A stretch of DNA of 64,000 nt from Ferrimonas kyonanensis DSM 18153 (GCF_000425405.1 NZ_AUDJ01000016.1:62001-126000), one strand, 5' to 3'; positions 8,689 through 18,339 are shown, counted from the first letter of the stretch. Made by a program: numbers and translations. Notes: a model not told the origin generated them from the letters alone.

Positions 8689-10362
8689 TTAGCTGGCTTT
8701 GGCGTTATTGCCGAGCTGGTCTTCCCATACCACGGCGTCATTGCGGATGTTGCCGATCAAGGCGTTGTAGCGCTTTTCCAGTACGTGGCGCTTGATCTTC
8801 AGGGTTGGGGTCAGCACGTCATTTTCCACCGTCCACGGTTCCTGCACCACCAGCACTCCGCCCAGGGTGGCGTGGCTTTCCATGGTGGCACTGACGGCCT
8901 GTGACGCGGCCTGCAGAGACGCTTGAACCTGTTCTCGCGGCAGCCCGTAGGCGGATTCTGCCAGCTGCACCAGCGCCACCGGATAGGGCTGACCGGAGCC
9001 GATGACACAAAGCAGTTCGATGTTGGTGTCCTGGGCCAACTTGCGCTCGATGGGCACCGGTGCCACGAATTTGCCTTTGGCGGTTTTGAAGTTGTCTTTG
9101 ACCCGGCCGATGATGCTGACGTAGCCGTCGGCGTCAATTTCCGCTTGGTCGCCGGTGCGGAAGAAGCCGTCTTCGGTCATCGATTCGGCGGTGGCCTCCG
9201 GCTGTTTGTAGTACTCCCGGAACAGCCCCGGGCTCTTAAACAGCAGCTCGTGGTTGTCGCCGATCTTCAGCTCCACGTCCATACCGGCGGCGCCAACGGT
9301 GCCGATTTTATCCTTCCTGAACGGAAAGTTGAGGGTGGCGTAGGCGGCGTTTTCGGTCATGCCCCAGGCTTCGGTAATGTCCATGCCGATGCGGCCGTAC
9401 CAGTGCAATAACGCCGGCGAGACCGGCGCGGAGCCGCAGCCGAGGATGCGGGCATTGTTGAGGCCCAACTGTTTGCGAATCTTGCGGGCTACGAACGCGC
9501 CGATGATAGGGAGGCCGAGCAGGGTATTGAGTTTGTTGTTGCCCACCTTGGCGATGATGTTTTTTTGGAACAGAGTCCACAACCGTGGCACCGACAGGAA
9601 GAAGTTCGGATTGGCTATCTGGACATCTTCGACGAAGGTGTCCAGGCTCTCTACGAAATACACCGTGCCGCCGCCAAAGATGGAGCTGCCGAAGATGTAA
9701 GCCCGTTCGGTGATGTGAGCCAGTGGCAGGTAGGAGATGACCCGATCTTTGGGAGTGCCCCCCAGGTGTTCATTGATGCGGCAGGCGGCCCAGCTGAAGG
9801 CGCCAAAGGTCATCACGGCCCCTTTGGGATTGCCGGTGGAACCGGAGGTGTAGATGATGGTCATCACGTCGTCGGCATCGGGATACTGGGTTTGAATCGG
9901 TTCAGCCAACTCCAGCAGTTGCTGCCAGTGGTACTGGGTCTTAATGCCGTCATAGCCCATTCCCAGTCGCAGCGTTTCGCCGCCGATGCCCGGTTCCTGG
10001 CTGGGACCGTCATCCAGTTTCCCCACAAATACCGCCTTGGCTTCGGAGTGTTGCAGCACGTAGCGAATGGTGTCGGCATTGGCGGTGGGGTAGATGGGCA
10101 CACTGATGAAACCGCCGACCATCAGGGCGTAATCGGTAATGAACCATTCAGAACAGTTTTTCGACAAAATGGCAATCTTGTCGCCTTTCTCAAACCCCAG
10201 CTTATGCAGGGCGCCGGCCAGGCGATGGGCCATCTGGTGTACTTGACTCCAGCTGATGTCATGCAGTCTGCGTTGCTTGGGCTGGCGAAGGTAGGTTTTG
10301 TCGCCCTGAACCCGGGCCCACTGTTCCAACATCTCTACGGGGGTTTTGAACGCCTGTGTCAT
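8689..10362 (-). CDS. AMP-forming long-chain acyl-CoA ligase
   Basis: This 557-aa member of the ANL (AMP-binding) superfamily activates a carboxylate as acyl-AMP and transfers it to CoA. The AMP-binding signature YTSGSTGNPKG lies at residues 171-181, the A5 region as EAWGMTENA and the A7/A8 region as YRTGD-type FFRTGDQAEIDADGYVSIIGRVKD. The sequence resembles membrane-associated long-chain fatty acyl-CoA synthetases, and the last part (EIDADGYVSIIGRVKDNFKTAKGKFVAP) is typical of those. Chain-length preference cannot be read. A strong AGGGAGAG ribosome site precedes the ATG. It is inserted between trmH and recG. Confidence 0.88.
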   Translation of the reverse strand: MTQAFKTPVEMLEQWARVQGDKTYLRQPKQRRLHDISWSQVHQMAHRLAGALHKLGFEKGDKIAILSKNCSEWFITDYALMVGGFISVPIYPTANADTIRYVLQHSEAKAVFVGKLDDGPSQEPGIGGETLRLGMGYDGIKTQYHWQQLLELAEPIQTQYPDADDVMTIIYTSGSTGNPKGAVMTFGAFSWAACRINEHLGGTPKDRVISYLPLAHITERAYIFGSSIFGGGTVYFVESLDTFVEDVQIANPNFFLSVPRLWTLFQKNIIAKVGNNKLNTLLGLPIIGAFVARKIRKQLGLNNARILGCGSAPVSPALLHWYGRIGMDITEAWGMTENAAYATLNFPFRKDKIGTVGAAGMDVELKIGDNHELLFKSPGLFREYYKQPEATAESMTEDGFFRTGDQAEIDADGYVSIIGRVKDNFKTAKGKFVAPVPIERKLAQDTNIELLCVIGSGQPYPVALVQLAESAYGLPREQVQASLQAASQAVSATMESHATLGGVLVVQEPWTVENDVLTPTLKIKRHVLEKRYNALIGNIRNDAVVWEDQLGNNAKAS

Positions 10363-10483
10363 CTCACTCTCCCTAGGTGATATCGCGTCAACGATCCGTC
10401 TGGTTGTAGTTTTTTGATGGCATCAGCGGCAGACGGAGACATCGATTGCCTTGATGCTGTCATTGTCAGTATCGGTTCGATTG

Positions 10484-10505
10484 TAAAAAGCCGGCATCCT
10501 GCCGG
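10484..10505 (-). terminator. Minus-strand rho-independent terminator in the trmH-ligase gap
   Basis: On the minus strand CCGGCA-GGA-TGCCGG is followed by CTTTTTAC. It lies 400 bp beyond the trmH stop, so it ends either read-through from the spoT operon or a separate short transcript. Confidence 0.65.
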
Positions 10506-10740
10506 GGATCATTCGGGGCTTGGCGGATCAGCGCCTAGCCCCTCGAAAATAGCAGGAAATTGGCGATTGTGTAGCCAAAGCATAGTGTTAAATTGCCATT
10601 TAGTGGCTTTGGGCGACGTAATTTGCGCTGTTTCAATGGCGGCGGTTGCGATCAAATGAAGCGGAAGTGGAGCCGAATGGTGAATTGTGTTGTTGCCATC
10701 GCCAACGCAGGGAGGTAACGCTGTTTTTTTGCTGACACCG

Positions 10741-10781
10741 AAAAAATTCCGGCGTTGTGGAGGGGACCGTCCTGGCGCCGG
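10741..10781 (-). terminator. Minus-strand terminator-like hairpin (CCGGCG/CGCCGG plus T-run)
   Basis: On the minus strand CCGGCG (10781-10776) pairs with CGCCGG (10754-10749) around a 21-nt loop and is followed by AATTTTTT. The long loop, which can pair internally, resembles the 3' end of a small RNA more than a minimal terminator. Confidence 0.45.
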
Positions 10782-10871
10782 TTATTTTAAAAACACCTTT
10801 AATTTTAACTGCATAAGAAAAAACGGCGCGGGGGAATCTACGACGTGATGACCGGGAGCTAGGAGGGGGGT

Positions 10872-10900
10872 GTCAGTGGGGCCGAAGCGGCCCCACTGAC
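10872..10900 (-). terminator. Perfect 13-bp hairpin after trmH
   Basis: GTCAGTGGGGCCG-AAG-CGGCCCCACTGAC is a perfect, very GC-rich hairpin starting 10 nt after the trmH stop. On the minus strand it is followed by C-rich sequence and no T-run, so it may act as a 3'-end stabiliser or a rho-assisted stop rather than a classic terminator. Confidence 0.5.
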
Positions 10901-10910
10901 CGGCGCGGTA

Positions 10911-11618
10911 TTAATCGTCCAGGTGAGCCCAGGACTCTTTGTTCATCTGCACTTTCTGCCACCAGTCGTCACTGGCATCGATCTGGCCTTCCTCGTCGAC
11001 CCGAGGGTAGGGCAGGCCTTTCTGGCGGCAGATCTTGGCAAAGATTGGGTGGCCGCCTTCAAACAGCAACCGTTGGCATTCGGCGTCGTCGATGCTGCGC
11101 TGTTGGTACATGCCGGCTTGTTGACGCTGTCGTTGGGCCTCGTACAGCATCAGGGCGGTGGCGACGGAAACGTTCAGCGACTGCACCATCCCCACCATGG
11201 GAATGATGACGTCCTGATCCGCCAGAGCCAGGGCTTCGGCAGTGATGCCGGTCTTTTCCTGACCCATCAGGATGGCGGTGGGCTTGGTGTAGTCGATGTC
11301 GCGGAAATCCACGGCGGTGTCGGACAGGTTGGTGGCGATGATCTGCATGCCTTGCGCCCGCAACTCTTTAATGGCATCGACAATGGTGTCGTGTGACTTC
11401 AGATCCACCCATTGCTGACTGCCGGTGGCGGTTCCGCCGGACAGCTTGGTTTTCTGATCCGGCCAGACGGCGTGAACCCGGTGTACCCCGACGGCGTCGG
11501 CGGTCCGCACCATGGCGGCCAGGTTGTGCGGCTTGTGGACCTCTTCCATGCAGATGGTCAGGTCTGTCTGGCGGCGGTCCAGCATGGCATTGATGCGGGC
11601 GAGACGTTCGGGGCTCAT
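10911..11618 (-). CDS. trmH: tRNA (guanosine(18)-2'-O)-methyltransferase
   Basis: This 235-aa SPOUT-class enzyme methylates the ribose of G18 in the tRNA D-loop using S-adenosylmethionine. The knot motifs are present: ILMGQEKTGIT (motif 2) and IPMVGMVQSLNVSVATAL (motif 3), and the N-terminal NAMLDRRQTDLTICMEEV matches E. coli TrmH. Length (E. coli 229 aa) agrees. AAGGAAG precedes the ATG. It is the last gene of the gmk-rpoZ-spoT-ridA-trmH transcription unit, 76 bp after ridA. Confidence 0.96.
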   Translation of the reverse strand: MSPERLARINAMLDRRQTDLTICMEEVHKPHNLAAMVRTADAVGVHRVHAVWPDQKTKLSGGTATGSQQWVDLKSHDTIVDAIKELRAQGMQIIATNLSDTAVDFRDIDYTKPTAILMGQEKTGITAEALALADQDVIIPMVGMVQSLNVSVATALMLYEAQRQRQQAGMYQQRSIDDAECQRLLFEGGHPIFAKICRQKGLPYPRVDEEGQIDASDDWWQKVQMNKESWAHLDD

Positions 11619-11694
11619 GAAACTTCCTTAAACAATGAATGCGGGGGCGCCAAAAGCGCCCCCGAAGAGTATAGCTGTGGTCGCTGCGGCGGGA

Positions 11695-12078
11695 TTACAG
11701 GATCATCACCGCGTCCATCTCAACCAGGCTGCCCTTGGGCAGTTCCTTCACACCGATGGCGGCGCGCGCCGGGTAGGGCTGCTGGATGTATTGACCCATG
11801 ACTTCGTTGACCTTGGCAAAGTTGGCCAGGTCAACCATAAAAATGTTCAGTTTGGCGATGTGTTGCAGGCTGCCGCCGGCGGCTTCACAGACGGCTTTCA
11901 GGTTATCGAACACCTGTACCACCTGGGAATCAAAGTCGTCACCAACCATCTCCATGGTGTTCGGGTCCAGCGGGATCTGGCCGGAGATGTACACGGTGTC
12001 GCCGGCTTTAATGGCCTGAGAATAGGTGCCAATGGCGGCCGGTGCGTTTTCGGTGGCGATAACGATCTTATCGGTCAT
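11695..12078 (-). CDS. ridA: RidA family 2-iminobutanoate/2-iminopropanoate deaminase
   Basis: This 127-aa member of the YjgF/YER057c/UK114 family hydrolyses reactive enamine/imine intermediates released by PLP enzymes such as threonine dehydratase. It has the conserved Arg in YPARAAIGV (about residue 104), the [24 protein letters not shown]-terminal region and the terminal Glu-containing [15 protein letters not shown] precedes the ATG, 19 bp after the spoT stop, so it is co-transcribed with spoT. The same placement after spoT is known in Shewanella-type genomes. Confidence 0.95.
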   Translation of the reverse strand: MTDKIVIATENAPAAIGTYSQAIKAGDTVYISGQIPLDPNTMEMVGDDFDSQVVQVFDNLKAVCEAAGGSLQHIAKLNIFMVDLANFAKVNEVMGQYIQQPYPARAAIGVKELPKGSLVEMDAVMIL

Positions 12079-12097
12079 GGGTTCCCCACAAATATTC

Positions 12098-14197
12098 TTA
12101 ATTACGATTTCGCGCGACTTTCAGAACCTCGGGCTGCACCCTCAGTTTGCGCATGACGTTCGCTAAATGAACCCGATTCTTGACGGTCAGAGTCAATGCG
12201 ATGGAGTAGACTCTGCCCTCTTTCTCTTCGGTGTTCAGATTATGAATATTGGCATCACATGCCGCAATAATGGAAGTGAGTTTTGCCAGAATCCCCTGAT
12301 GATTCACGATTTCCATGCGTAAACCGGTGACAAACTCCTCGCGGCTGTCCTGGTCCCACTCCACATTGAGAAACTTCTCCGACTCCACCTCGCGGGCGCG
12401 TCGAATGTTGCGGCAGGTATCGATGTGCACCACCAGTCCCTTGCCGGGGCTGACGTGGGCGACGATGTCATCACCGGGGATGGGGCGGCAGCATTTGGCA
12501 AACGACAGCAGCACCCCTTCGGCACCGCGAATCGGCAGCTTGTCACTGCCGTTGGCTGACTCCAGCTCTCCGCGCAGTTTCTGAGCCACCACCAGGCTCA
12601 TGGCGTTACCCAGACCAATGTCGGCCAGCAGGGTATCGAAATCGTCGTGACGGTACTCTTCCACGATCTGGTCGATGCGGCTCTGCGGAATCTCGTCCAG
12701 GGTCATGTCGCCCAGGGCGTGGTTGAGCAGACGTTTGCCCAGGGCGGTGGCGTCGCGATCCTGCAGGCTCTTGAGCACGTGACGGATCTTGGCTCGGGCC
12801 TTGGCGGTGACCACAAAGTTGAGCCAGGCGGCGTTGGGCCGGGCACCGGGGGCGGTGATGATCTCCACCGTTTGACCTGACTTGAGCGGTTGGCTCAGCG
12901 GGTAGGCGTGGCGGTTGATCTTGGCGCCGACGCAGCCGTTGCCGACGTCGGTGTGAACCGCGTAGGCAAAATCCACCGCGGTGGCGCCCAGGGGCAGTTC
13001 CAGAATCTTACCGGTGGGGGTGAACACGTAAATCTCATCCGGGAACAGATCGGTTTTTACGTTTTCAATAAATTCAAAGGAGTTACCGGCACTTTGTTGT
13101 AACTCCAGTAGGCTTTGCATCCATTTGCGGGCGCGAACCTGGGCGGTGGTGGCACTGGCTTCGGCGTCGTCTTTGTACAGCCAGTGAGCAGCCACCCCTT
13201 TGTCGGCCATCTGGTCCATGTCATCGGTGCGCACCTGAACCTCCACCGGCACCCCGTGGGGCCCATAGAGCGAGGTGTGCAGACTTTGGTAGCCGTTGGC
13301 TTTGGGGATGGCGATGTAATCTTTGAAGCGGTCCAGGCGGGGTTTATACAGGGTGTGCATGGCCCCGAGTACCCGGTAACAGGTGTCGATGTTCTTCACC
13401 GTTACTCGAAACGCGTAGATGTCCATCACTTCCTGAAACTGCAGCTCTTTGTTCACCATCTTGTTGTAGATGGAGTACAGGTTCTTTTCCCGCCCCTGCA
13501 CCGTGCCCTCGATCTGCACCTCCTCGAGACGGCCGACAATGGCGTCGCGGATGGAGTTCATGATCGCTTTGCGGTTGCCGCTGGCGGCCTGCATCACCTC
13601 TTTGAGGACCCGATGACGCATCGGGTAGAGTGCCTGAAAGCCCAGGTCTTCCAGTTCATTCTTGATGTTGTGGATGCCAAGACGGTTGGCAATGGGGGCG
13701 TAGATCTCCAGGGTTTCCCTGGCGATGCGGCGACGTTTGTCCGGGCGCAGCGAGCCCAGGGTGCGCATGTTGTGGGTGCGGTCGGCCAGTTTTATCAGGA
13801 TCACCCGAATGTCCTGCACCATGGCCAGCACCATCTTGCGGAAGTTTTCCGCCTGCGCTTCTTTCTTGTCGCGGAATTTGAGCTTGTCGAGTTTGGAGAC
13901 CCCTTCCACCAGTTCGGCGACGGCGGGACCAAACTGCTCCGCCAGATCCTCTTTGGTGATCTCGGTGTCTTCGATGACGTCGTGCATCAGGGCGGCCATC
14001 AGCGTCTCGTGATCGAGTCGCATCTCCGCCAGAATGCGGGTAACCGCAATCGGATGAGTAATGTAGGGTTCGCCGCTGGAGCGTGTCTGCCCATCATGGG
14101 CATCTCTAGCGGTGATATAAGCGCGAGTGAGATTCTCGACCTGTTCCGGATCCAGATAACTGGACGCCAGTTCCCTCAGGCTTTCAAACAGATACAA
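12098..14197 (-). CDS. spoT: Bifunctional (p)ppGpp synthetase/hydrolase SpoT
   Basis: This 699-aa RelA/SpoT enzyme degrades, and weakly makes, the alarmone (p)ppGpp. In order it has the HD hydrolase domain (HDVIED about residue 72, [12 protein letters not shown]), the synthetase-like domain ([19 protein letters not shown]), a TGS domain ([18 protein letters not shown]), the helical/CC region ([11 protein letters not shown]) and a C-terminal ACT domain. An intact HD motif means active hydrolase. Translation starts at TTG (TTG TAT CTG TTT), as in E. coli spoT, with GGGGG upstream. It lies 21 bp after rpoZ. Confidence 0.97.
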   Translation of the reverse strand: MYLFESLRELASSYLDPEQVENLTRAYITARDAHDGQTRSSGEPYITHPIAVTRILAEMRLDHETLMAALMHDVIEDTEITKEDLAEQFGPAVAELVEGVSKLDKLKFRDKKEAQAENFRKMVLAMVQDIRVILIKLADRTHNMRTLGSLRPDKRRRIARETLEIYAPIANRLGIHNIKNELEDLGFQALYPMRHRVLKEVMQAASGNRKAIMNSIRDAIVGRLEEVQIEGTVQGREKNLYSIYNKMVNKELQFQEVMDIYAFRVTVKNIDTCYRVLGAMHTLYKPRLDRFKDYIAIPKANGYQSLHTSLYGPHGVPVEVQVRTDDMDQMADKGVAAHWLYKDDAEASATTAQVRARKWMQSLLELQQSAGNSFEFIENVKTDLFPDEIYVFTPTGKILELPLGATAVDFAYAVHTDVGNGCVGAKINRHAYPLSQPLKSGQTVEIITAPGARPNAAWLNFVVTAKARAKIRHVLKSLQDRDATALGKRLLNHALGDMTLDEIPQSRIDQIVEEYRHDDFDTLLADIGLGNAMSLVVAQKLRGELESANGSDKLPIRGAEGVLLSFAKCCRPIPGDDIVAHVSPGKGLVVHIDTCRNIRRAREVESEKFLNVEWDQDSREEFVTGLRMEIVNHQGILAKLTSIIAACDANIHNLNTEEKEGRVYSIALTLTVKNRVHLANVMRKLRVQPEVLKVARNRN

Positions 14198-14218
14198 CGA
14201 CGACCCCCATTATGGACG

Positions 14219-14497
14219 TTACAGTGCGCGTCCTTCGGCGATGGCGGCTACCGCTGCCAGTTCTGCCGCTTCCTGTTCGCGCTGAGCTTGCAGCTCCTGC
14301 TCGTCCAGTGTTTTCGCATCGATAAGGCCGGACTCGATTTCGCGCAGTGCGATAACCGTAGGCTTATCGTTCTGCTCTTCGACCAGCGGTTCCTTGCCGT
14401 TTACAGACAGCTGACGTGCGCGACGAGAGGCCACCAAGATCAGGTCGAAACGGTTGCCAATCTTATCTACGGCGTCTTCAACAGTTACCCGTGCCAT
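14219..14497 (-). CDS. rpoZ: RNA polymerase omega subunit
   Basis: This 92-aa omega subunit helps fold beta-prime and is needed for one (p)ppGpp site on RNA polymerase. The sequence [30 protein letters not shown] is diagnostic, and [12 protein letters not shown] gives the second conserved part. The C-terminal third is Glu/Ala-rich, as usual. GGAGTTCCTTCTC precedes the ATG. It sits between gmk and spoT, linking omega to alarmone metabolism in one operon. Confidence 0.97.
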   Translation of the reverse strand: MARVTVEDAVDKIGNRFDLILVASRRARQLSVNGKEPLVEEQNDKPTVIALREIESGLIDAKTLDEQELQAQREQEAAELAAVAAIAEGRAL

Positions 14498-14556
14498 GAG
14501 AAGGAACTCCTGTGTTTGAGCTTAAAAAAATGACGCAAAAGTGTACATGATGTTGG

Positions 14557-15180
14557 CTAGTCTGCCAACAGATCATCTAGCATATCATTGTGAGTGATCC
14601 TTTGCCCAGCTAGATGTAGCCGGTTGGCCTTCACAATGGTGGAAAATTCGTTCAGGGCGGTATCGAAATCGTTGTTTACGATCAGATAGTCGTATTCATC
14701 ATAGTGGCTCATCTCATCCACGGCATCGGCCATGCGGCGGGCGATGATGGTCTCACTGTCCTGACCGCGGCTGTTGAGGCGACGCTCCAGCTCCTTGCGG
14801 GAAGGCGGCAGGATGAAGATGCCGATGGACTCCGGCATGGCGGCTTTGACCTGGCGGGCACCCTGCCAGTCGATGTCGAGAAACACGTCGATGCCGCGAT
14901 CCAGGGTTTGCTCAATGGTGATGCGGGAGGTGCCGTAGTAGTTGTCGAACACCTCGGCCCACTCAAAGAAGGCGTTCTGGTCAATCAGGGCTTTGAACTC
15001 GTCTTTGCTGACAAAGTGGTAATGCACGCCATTCTCTTCACCTGGGCGCGGCGCTCGGGTGGTGTGGGAGACGGACACCTGCATGTCGGCGGGCTGGTCT
15101 TGCAGCAAAGCGCTGATCAGCGATGATTTTCCGGCTCCGCTTGGTGCCGACACAATGAATAAATTGCCACGACGAGTCAT
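14557..15180 (-). CDS. gmk: Guanylate kinase
   Basis: This 207-aa enzyme phosphorylates GMP to GDP with ATP. Walker A is [12 protein letters not shown] (residues 10-21), followed by the GMP-binding elements [19 protein letters not shown] and the lid [14 protein letters not shown]. Length matches E. coli Gmk (207). It is the first gene of the gmk-rpoZ-spoT-ridA-trmH unit and divergent from nagZ across 277 bp that must hold both promoters. Confidence 0.98.
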   Translation of the reverse strand: MTRRGNLFIVSAPSGAGKSSLISALLQDQPADMQVSVSHTTRAPRPGEENGVHYHFVSKDEFKALIDQNAFFEWAEVFDNYYGTSRITIEQTLDRGIDVFLDIDWQGARQVKAAMPESIGIFILPPSRKELERRLNSRGQDSETIIARRMADAVDEMSHYDEYDYLIVNNDFDTALNEFSTIVKANRLHLAGQRITHNDMLDDLLAD

Positions 15181-15457
15181 GGTAAAGGTCCACCCTATAT
15201 TCGAGTATCACCTGCCGGGCAGGGCTCGGTTAGGGGCCACACCAGACGGGAGTCTAAAGAAAGCGTAGTGGTGAAGGGGCAAACACGCCCAACCACTGGG
15301 ATTGAGGCGGCGTAAAGTACCACGAATGGGGGTATAAATCACCCGTGACCGAATACGGCGGCCACATTTCTTCGATGCAGATGCGGTTGCAGGCTTGATA
15401 ACTCATTGAAGGGGTGGGACTCTTGGGGCCACAAGCCAAGCTGTCCCATGATGGATC

Positions 15458-17200
15458 ATGACGTTAGAACAACAGATTGCGCAAAAACTGATGCTGGACC
15501 TGCGCTATTTCGGCGCCACGTCAGCAACCCGTACTCCGATGCGAACCCTGCCGACAGAACTGGCGGCCCTGATTGCCGATACCGGCCTGGGCGGGGTGAT
15601 TCTGTTTGCAGAGAACCTGCAGGACCCGGAGCAGATCCTGACCCTCACCGACGACCTGCAGCTGGCGGCGGCCGCCTCCAATTCCGGTATACCGCTGCTG
15701 ATTTCGGTGGACCAGGAGGGGGGGCGGGTGTGCCGGACGCCGCGATCCTTTACCACCGCCTTTGCCGGCAACATGGCGCTGGGCGCCACCGATGAGCGTC
15801 ATGGCGATGGCTTGACCCTGGCCTGCGCCGCGGCCATGGCGGCGGAGTTGTCGGCGTTGGGCCTCAATGTCAACCACGCCCCCTGTGTCGATGTGAATAA
15901 CAATCCCGACAATCCGGTGATCAATGTCCGCGCCTTTGGCGACGATCCCGACCTGGTGGCGCGCCTGGGCGAGGCCCAGGTGCTGGGGTTGGAGGAGGCC
16001 GGGGTGGTCGCGACCCTGAAGCACTTCCCCGGTCACGGCGACACCTGCGTCGACAGCCACACCGGGCTGCCGCGGGTAGAGCATGACCGATCGCGGTTGG
16101 ACAAGGTGGAGCTCAAGCCCTTTGCCGACATCATCGCCCGGCAGCCACCCGGCATGGTGATGACTGCCCATGTGCAATTCCCGGCACTGGACAGCACCGA
16201 ACTGGTGGGACGTGATGGCAAACCGGTACTGGTGCCGGCCACCATGTCCAGAGCCATCATTACCGATCTGCTGCGGGGGCAACTGGGTTACCAGGGCGTG
16301 GTGATCACCGACGCCATGGACATGGGCGGCATCAGCGACTATTTCGAACCCTTGGAAGCGGTGATTCAGGCATTTGCTGCCGGCGTCGACATCGCATTGA
16401 TGCCGCTGCGGGTTCGGTGCCCGGAGGATCTTCAGCGTCTGCCGGCACTGATTGCCGGCGTGGCCGCCGCCGTGGCGGATGGCCGCCTGTGCTCCCAGGC
16501 CCTGTCGGCCTCGGCTCAGCGGATTCTGGACCTGAAGTGGCGCTTCAAACTGGGTAACCGTCGAGCTTCTCGGGCCCAGCGGTTGCAGTGGGCCGAGTCG
16601 GTGCTTGGGTGTGAGCCGCATCGGCTACTGGAGCAGCAATTGGCCCAGGCGTCCATTACTCAGGTGGGCGCGGCCAGTGTCTGTTTGCCGCCAACCGGAT
16701 CCTGGCTGTTGTTATTACCGGAACTGGCTCAGGGGCAGGCACTGGCATCGGCGCTTCGACGTTTCGGAGACTCGAGTCTGCAGATTTTGGTGTTGTCGCC
16801 GCGTCACCATGAGGACAACGTCATTCGCGCTGCGATGGCCACGTCGGACGTGGTGATCGGCGGCTATGTCTCGCCCCGTCAGAGCGTGGCGGAACTGGGC
16901 GGCATGGATGATCTGGCTCGACTGACCGAGCAGCAGTTGATTCGGGCCCACGACCCGCTGCGGTTAAAGGGATTAATGAAAGAGGCCCGGGAAACCGGTA
17001 AGTGGGTGGTGCATCTGAGCCTGCGGGCACCCTATGATTGTCGCATTTTTGCCAAAGAGGCCCATTGGATGTTGGCCAGTTACGCCTATCACCTGGATCA
17101 GACTTCACCGCCGCACAGTGCCAGTTTCGATGCCCTGGCCAGGGTGTTGCTGGGTCAGGCAACCCCTCAAGGCAGCCTGCCGTTGAAGGAGGTGCTATGA
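15458..17200 (+). CDS. nagZ: Two-domain family 3 beta-N-acetylhexosaminidase (NagZ-like)
   Basis: This 580-aa glycoside hydrolase family 3 enzyme removes beta-linked GlcNAc, probably from recycled muropeptides or chitin oligomers. The TIM barrel (about residues 1-370) has DQEGGRV, the acid/base loop KHFPGHGDTCVDSH typical of NagZ-type enzymes and the nucleophile Asp in VITDAMDMGG. A second domain of about 210 residues follows, as in Bacillus NagZ; single-domain gammaproteobacterial NagZ is near 340 aa. There is no signal peptide, so it acts in the cytoplasm. Its stop overlaps the nagA start. Confidence 0.88.
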   Translation: MTLEQQIAQKLMLDLRYFGATSATRTPMRTLPTELAALIADTGLGGVILFAENLQDPEQILTLTDDLQLAAAASNSGIPLLISVDQEGGRVCRTPRSFTTAFAGNMALGATDERHGDGLTLACAAAMAAELSALGLNVNHAPCVDVNNNPDNPVINVRAFGDDPDLVARLGEAQVLGLEEAGVVATLKHFPGHGDTCVDSHTGLPRVEHDRSRLDKVELKPFADIIARQPPGMVMTAHVQFPALDSTELVGRDGKPVLVPATMSRAIITDLLRGQLGYQGVVITDAMDMGGISDYFEPLEAVIQAFAAGVDIALMPLRVRCPEDLQRLPALIAGVAAAVADGRLCSQALSASAQRILDLKWRFKLGNRRASRAQRLQWAESVLGCEPHRLLEQQLAQASITQVGAASVCLPPTGSWLLLLPELAQGQALASALRRFGDSSLQILVLSPRHHEDNVIRAAMATSDVVIGGYVSPRQSVAELGGMDDLARLTEQQLIRAHDPLRLKGLMKEARETGKWVVHLSLRAPYDCRIFAKEAHWMLASYAYHLDQTSPPHSASFDALARVLLGQATPQGSLPLKEVL

Positions 17201-18339
17201 CAGTAAGGTATCGGATTGATCGTTTGTTTGACGGCCGGCAGATGCTGGCTGACCGGGTGCTGACCGTTGCCGACGGGCGGGTGGTGGCCGTGGATCAGCA
17301 GTGTCAGCATGCCGATCTGCACCTGGCGGGCATCGTTGCGCCAGGGTTGGTGGATCTGCAGGTCAATGGTGGTGGTGGAGTGCTGCTCAATGACTGCCCC
17401 GAGCCGGCCGCCATGGCGCGTCTGTTTCAGGCACACACCGGCCTGGGCACCACCTCGATGCTGCCGACGGTGATCACCGATTCGGTGGCGGTGATGACTG
17501 CCGCCGCCGACGCGGTCGCCGAGGCCCGTCGCCACAACCCTCATGGCATCATCGGCATTCACTTCGAAGGCCCGCACATTGCTGCTGCCAAGAAGGGGGC
17601 CCATTGCGGTGAGCAGATTCGACCGTTGTCCGAGGCCGAATGGCAGCTGTATCAGCGCGACGATCTTGGGGTCAAGCTGGTGACTCTGGCACCGGAGACG
17701 GTGAGCTGTGCCGAGATTCAGACTCTGACGGCCATGGGCGTCCGGGTGTTTTTGGGGCACTCCAATGCCAGCGCCGATCAGGCGCAGCAAGCCCTGAAAG
17801 CCGGGGCCGTTGGCTTTACCCACCTGTTCAATGCCATGTCGGCGTTTGGTTCCCGCGAACCGGGCATGGTCGGGGCGGCGCTGCTCGATGACAGCAGCGT
17901 GGCCGGTTTGATCGCCGATGGTCAGCATCTGGACTATCGTTCCGCCCGGGTGGCGCTGCGCTGCAAAGGGGCGGACAACATCGCCCTGGTAACCGATGCC
18001 ATGCCATTGGTGGGCAGTGACCTGCAGCGGTTTACCCTGGTGGATCGGGAGGTGCATCGACAGGGGGATCGTCTGCTGGCTCACAGCGGTGAGCTGGCGG
18101 GATCGCTGTTGGACATGGGGGCCGCGGTACGCAATGCGGTGTTGCACCTGGGCGTCAGCCTGGAGCAGGCACTGCGGATGGCCAGTGCGGTGCCGGCGCG
18201 GGCCTTGGGGCTGGAGGCCGTCTATGGTCACCTGCGCCCCGGTGCCGTTGCCAACCTGGTGTGGTTGTCGCCTCAGCTTGACGTTCAGGGCACCTGGGTG
18301 GCTGGCCAGAGACAGGACGTTGAGACGTTACCCCAGTAA
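17197..18339 (+). CDS. nagA: N-acetylglucosamine-6-phosphate deacetylase
   Basis: This 380-aa amidohydrolase deacetylates GlcNAc-6-P to glucosamine-6-P. Metal and substrate motifs are visible: PGLVDLQVNGGGG, HFEGPHI, the metal His in FLGHSNASADQ, THLFNAMSAFGSREPG, and the catalytic Asp in LVTDAMP. The length matches E. coli NagA (382). AAGGAGGTGCT precedes the ATG, which overlaps the nagZ stop by ATGA, so the two are translationally coupled. No nagB, nagK or PTS gene is adjacent. Its 3' end overlaps the convergent kinase/phosphatase gene by 12 bp. Confidence 0.95.
   Translation: MTVRYRIDRLFDGRQMLADRVLTVADGRVVAVDQQCQHADLHLAGIVAPGLVDLQVNGGGGVLLNDCPEPAAMARLFQAHTGLGTTSMLPTVITDSVAVMTAAADAVAEARRHNPHGIIGIHFEGPHIAAAKKGAHCGEQIRPLSEAEWQLYQRDDLGVKLVTLAPETVSCAEIQTLTAMGVRVFLGHSNASADQAQQALKAGAVGFTHLFNAMSAFGSREPGMVGAALLDDSSVAGLIADGQHLDYRSARVALRCKGADNIALVTDAMPLVGSDLQRFTLVDREVHRQGDRLLAHSGELAGSLLDMGAAVRNAVLHLGVSLEQALRMASAVPARALGLEAVYGHLRPGAVANLVWLSPQLDVQGTWVAGQRQDVETLPQ

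Larger units (their letters stand above)
10363..10910. other. 548-bp gene-free gap with three terminator-like hairpins on the minus strand
   Basis: I find no convincing coding region: the only plus-strand frame (10414-10659) lacks a ribosome site and family resemblance. The gap holds a 13-bp perfect hairpin next to the trmH stop, two hairpins followed by minus-strand T-runs (10741-10781 and 10484-10505), and an imperfect hairpin near 10513-10543. It contains the acyl-CoA ligase promoter and may encode a small RNA on the minus strand. Confidence 0.6.

Noticed and set aside
10414-10659. 81-codon plus-strand frame in the trmH-ligase gap
   Set aside because: No ribosome site, no family resemblance, and it crosses hairpins including the minus-strand terminator at 10484-10505.
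13115-14533. 472-codon plus-strand frame opposite spoT and rpoZ
   Set aside because: It is an antisense shadow of well-conserved genes, caused by GC-rich codon use.
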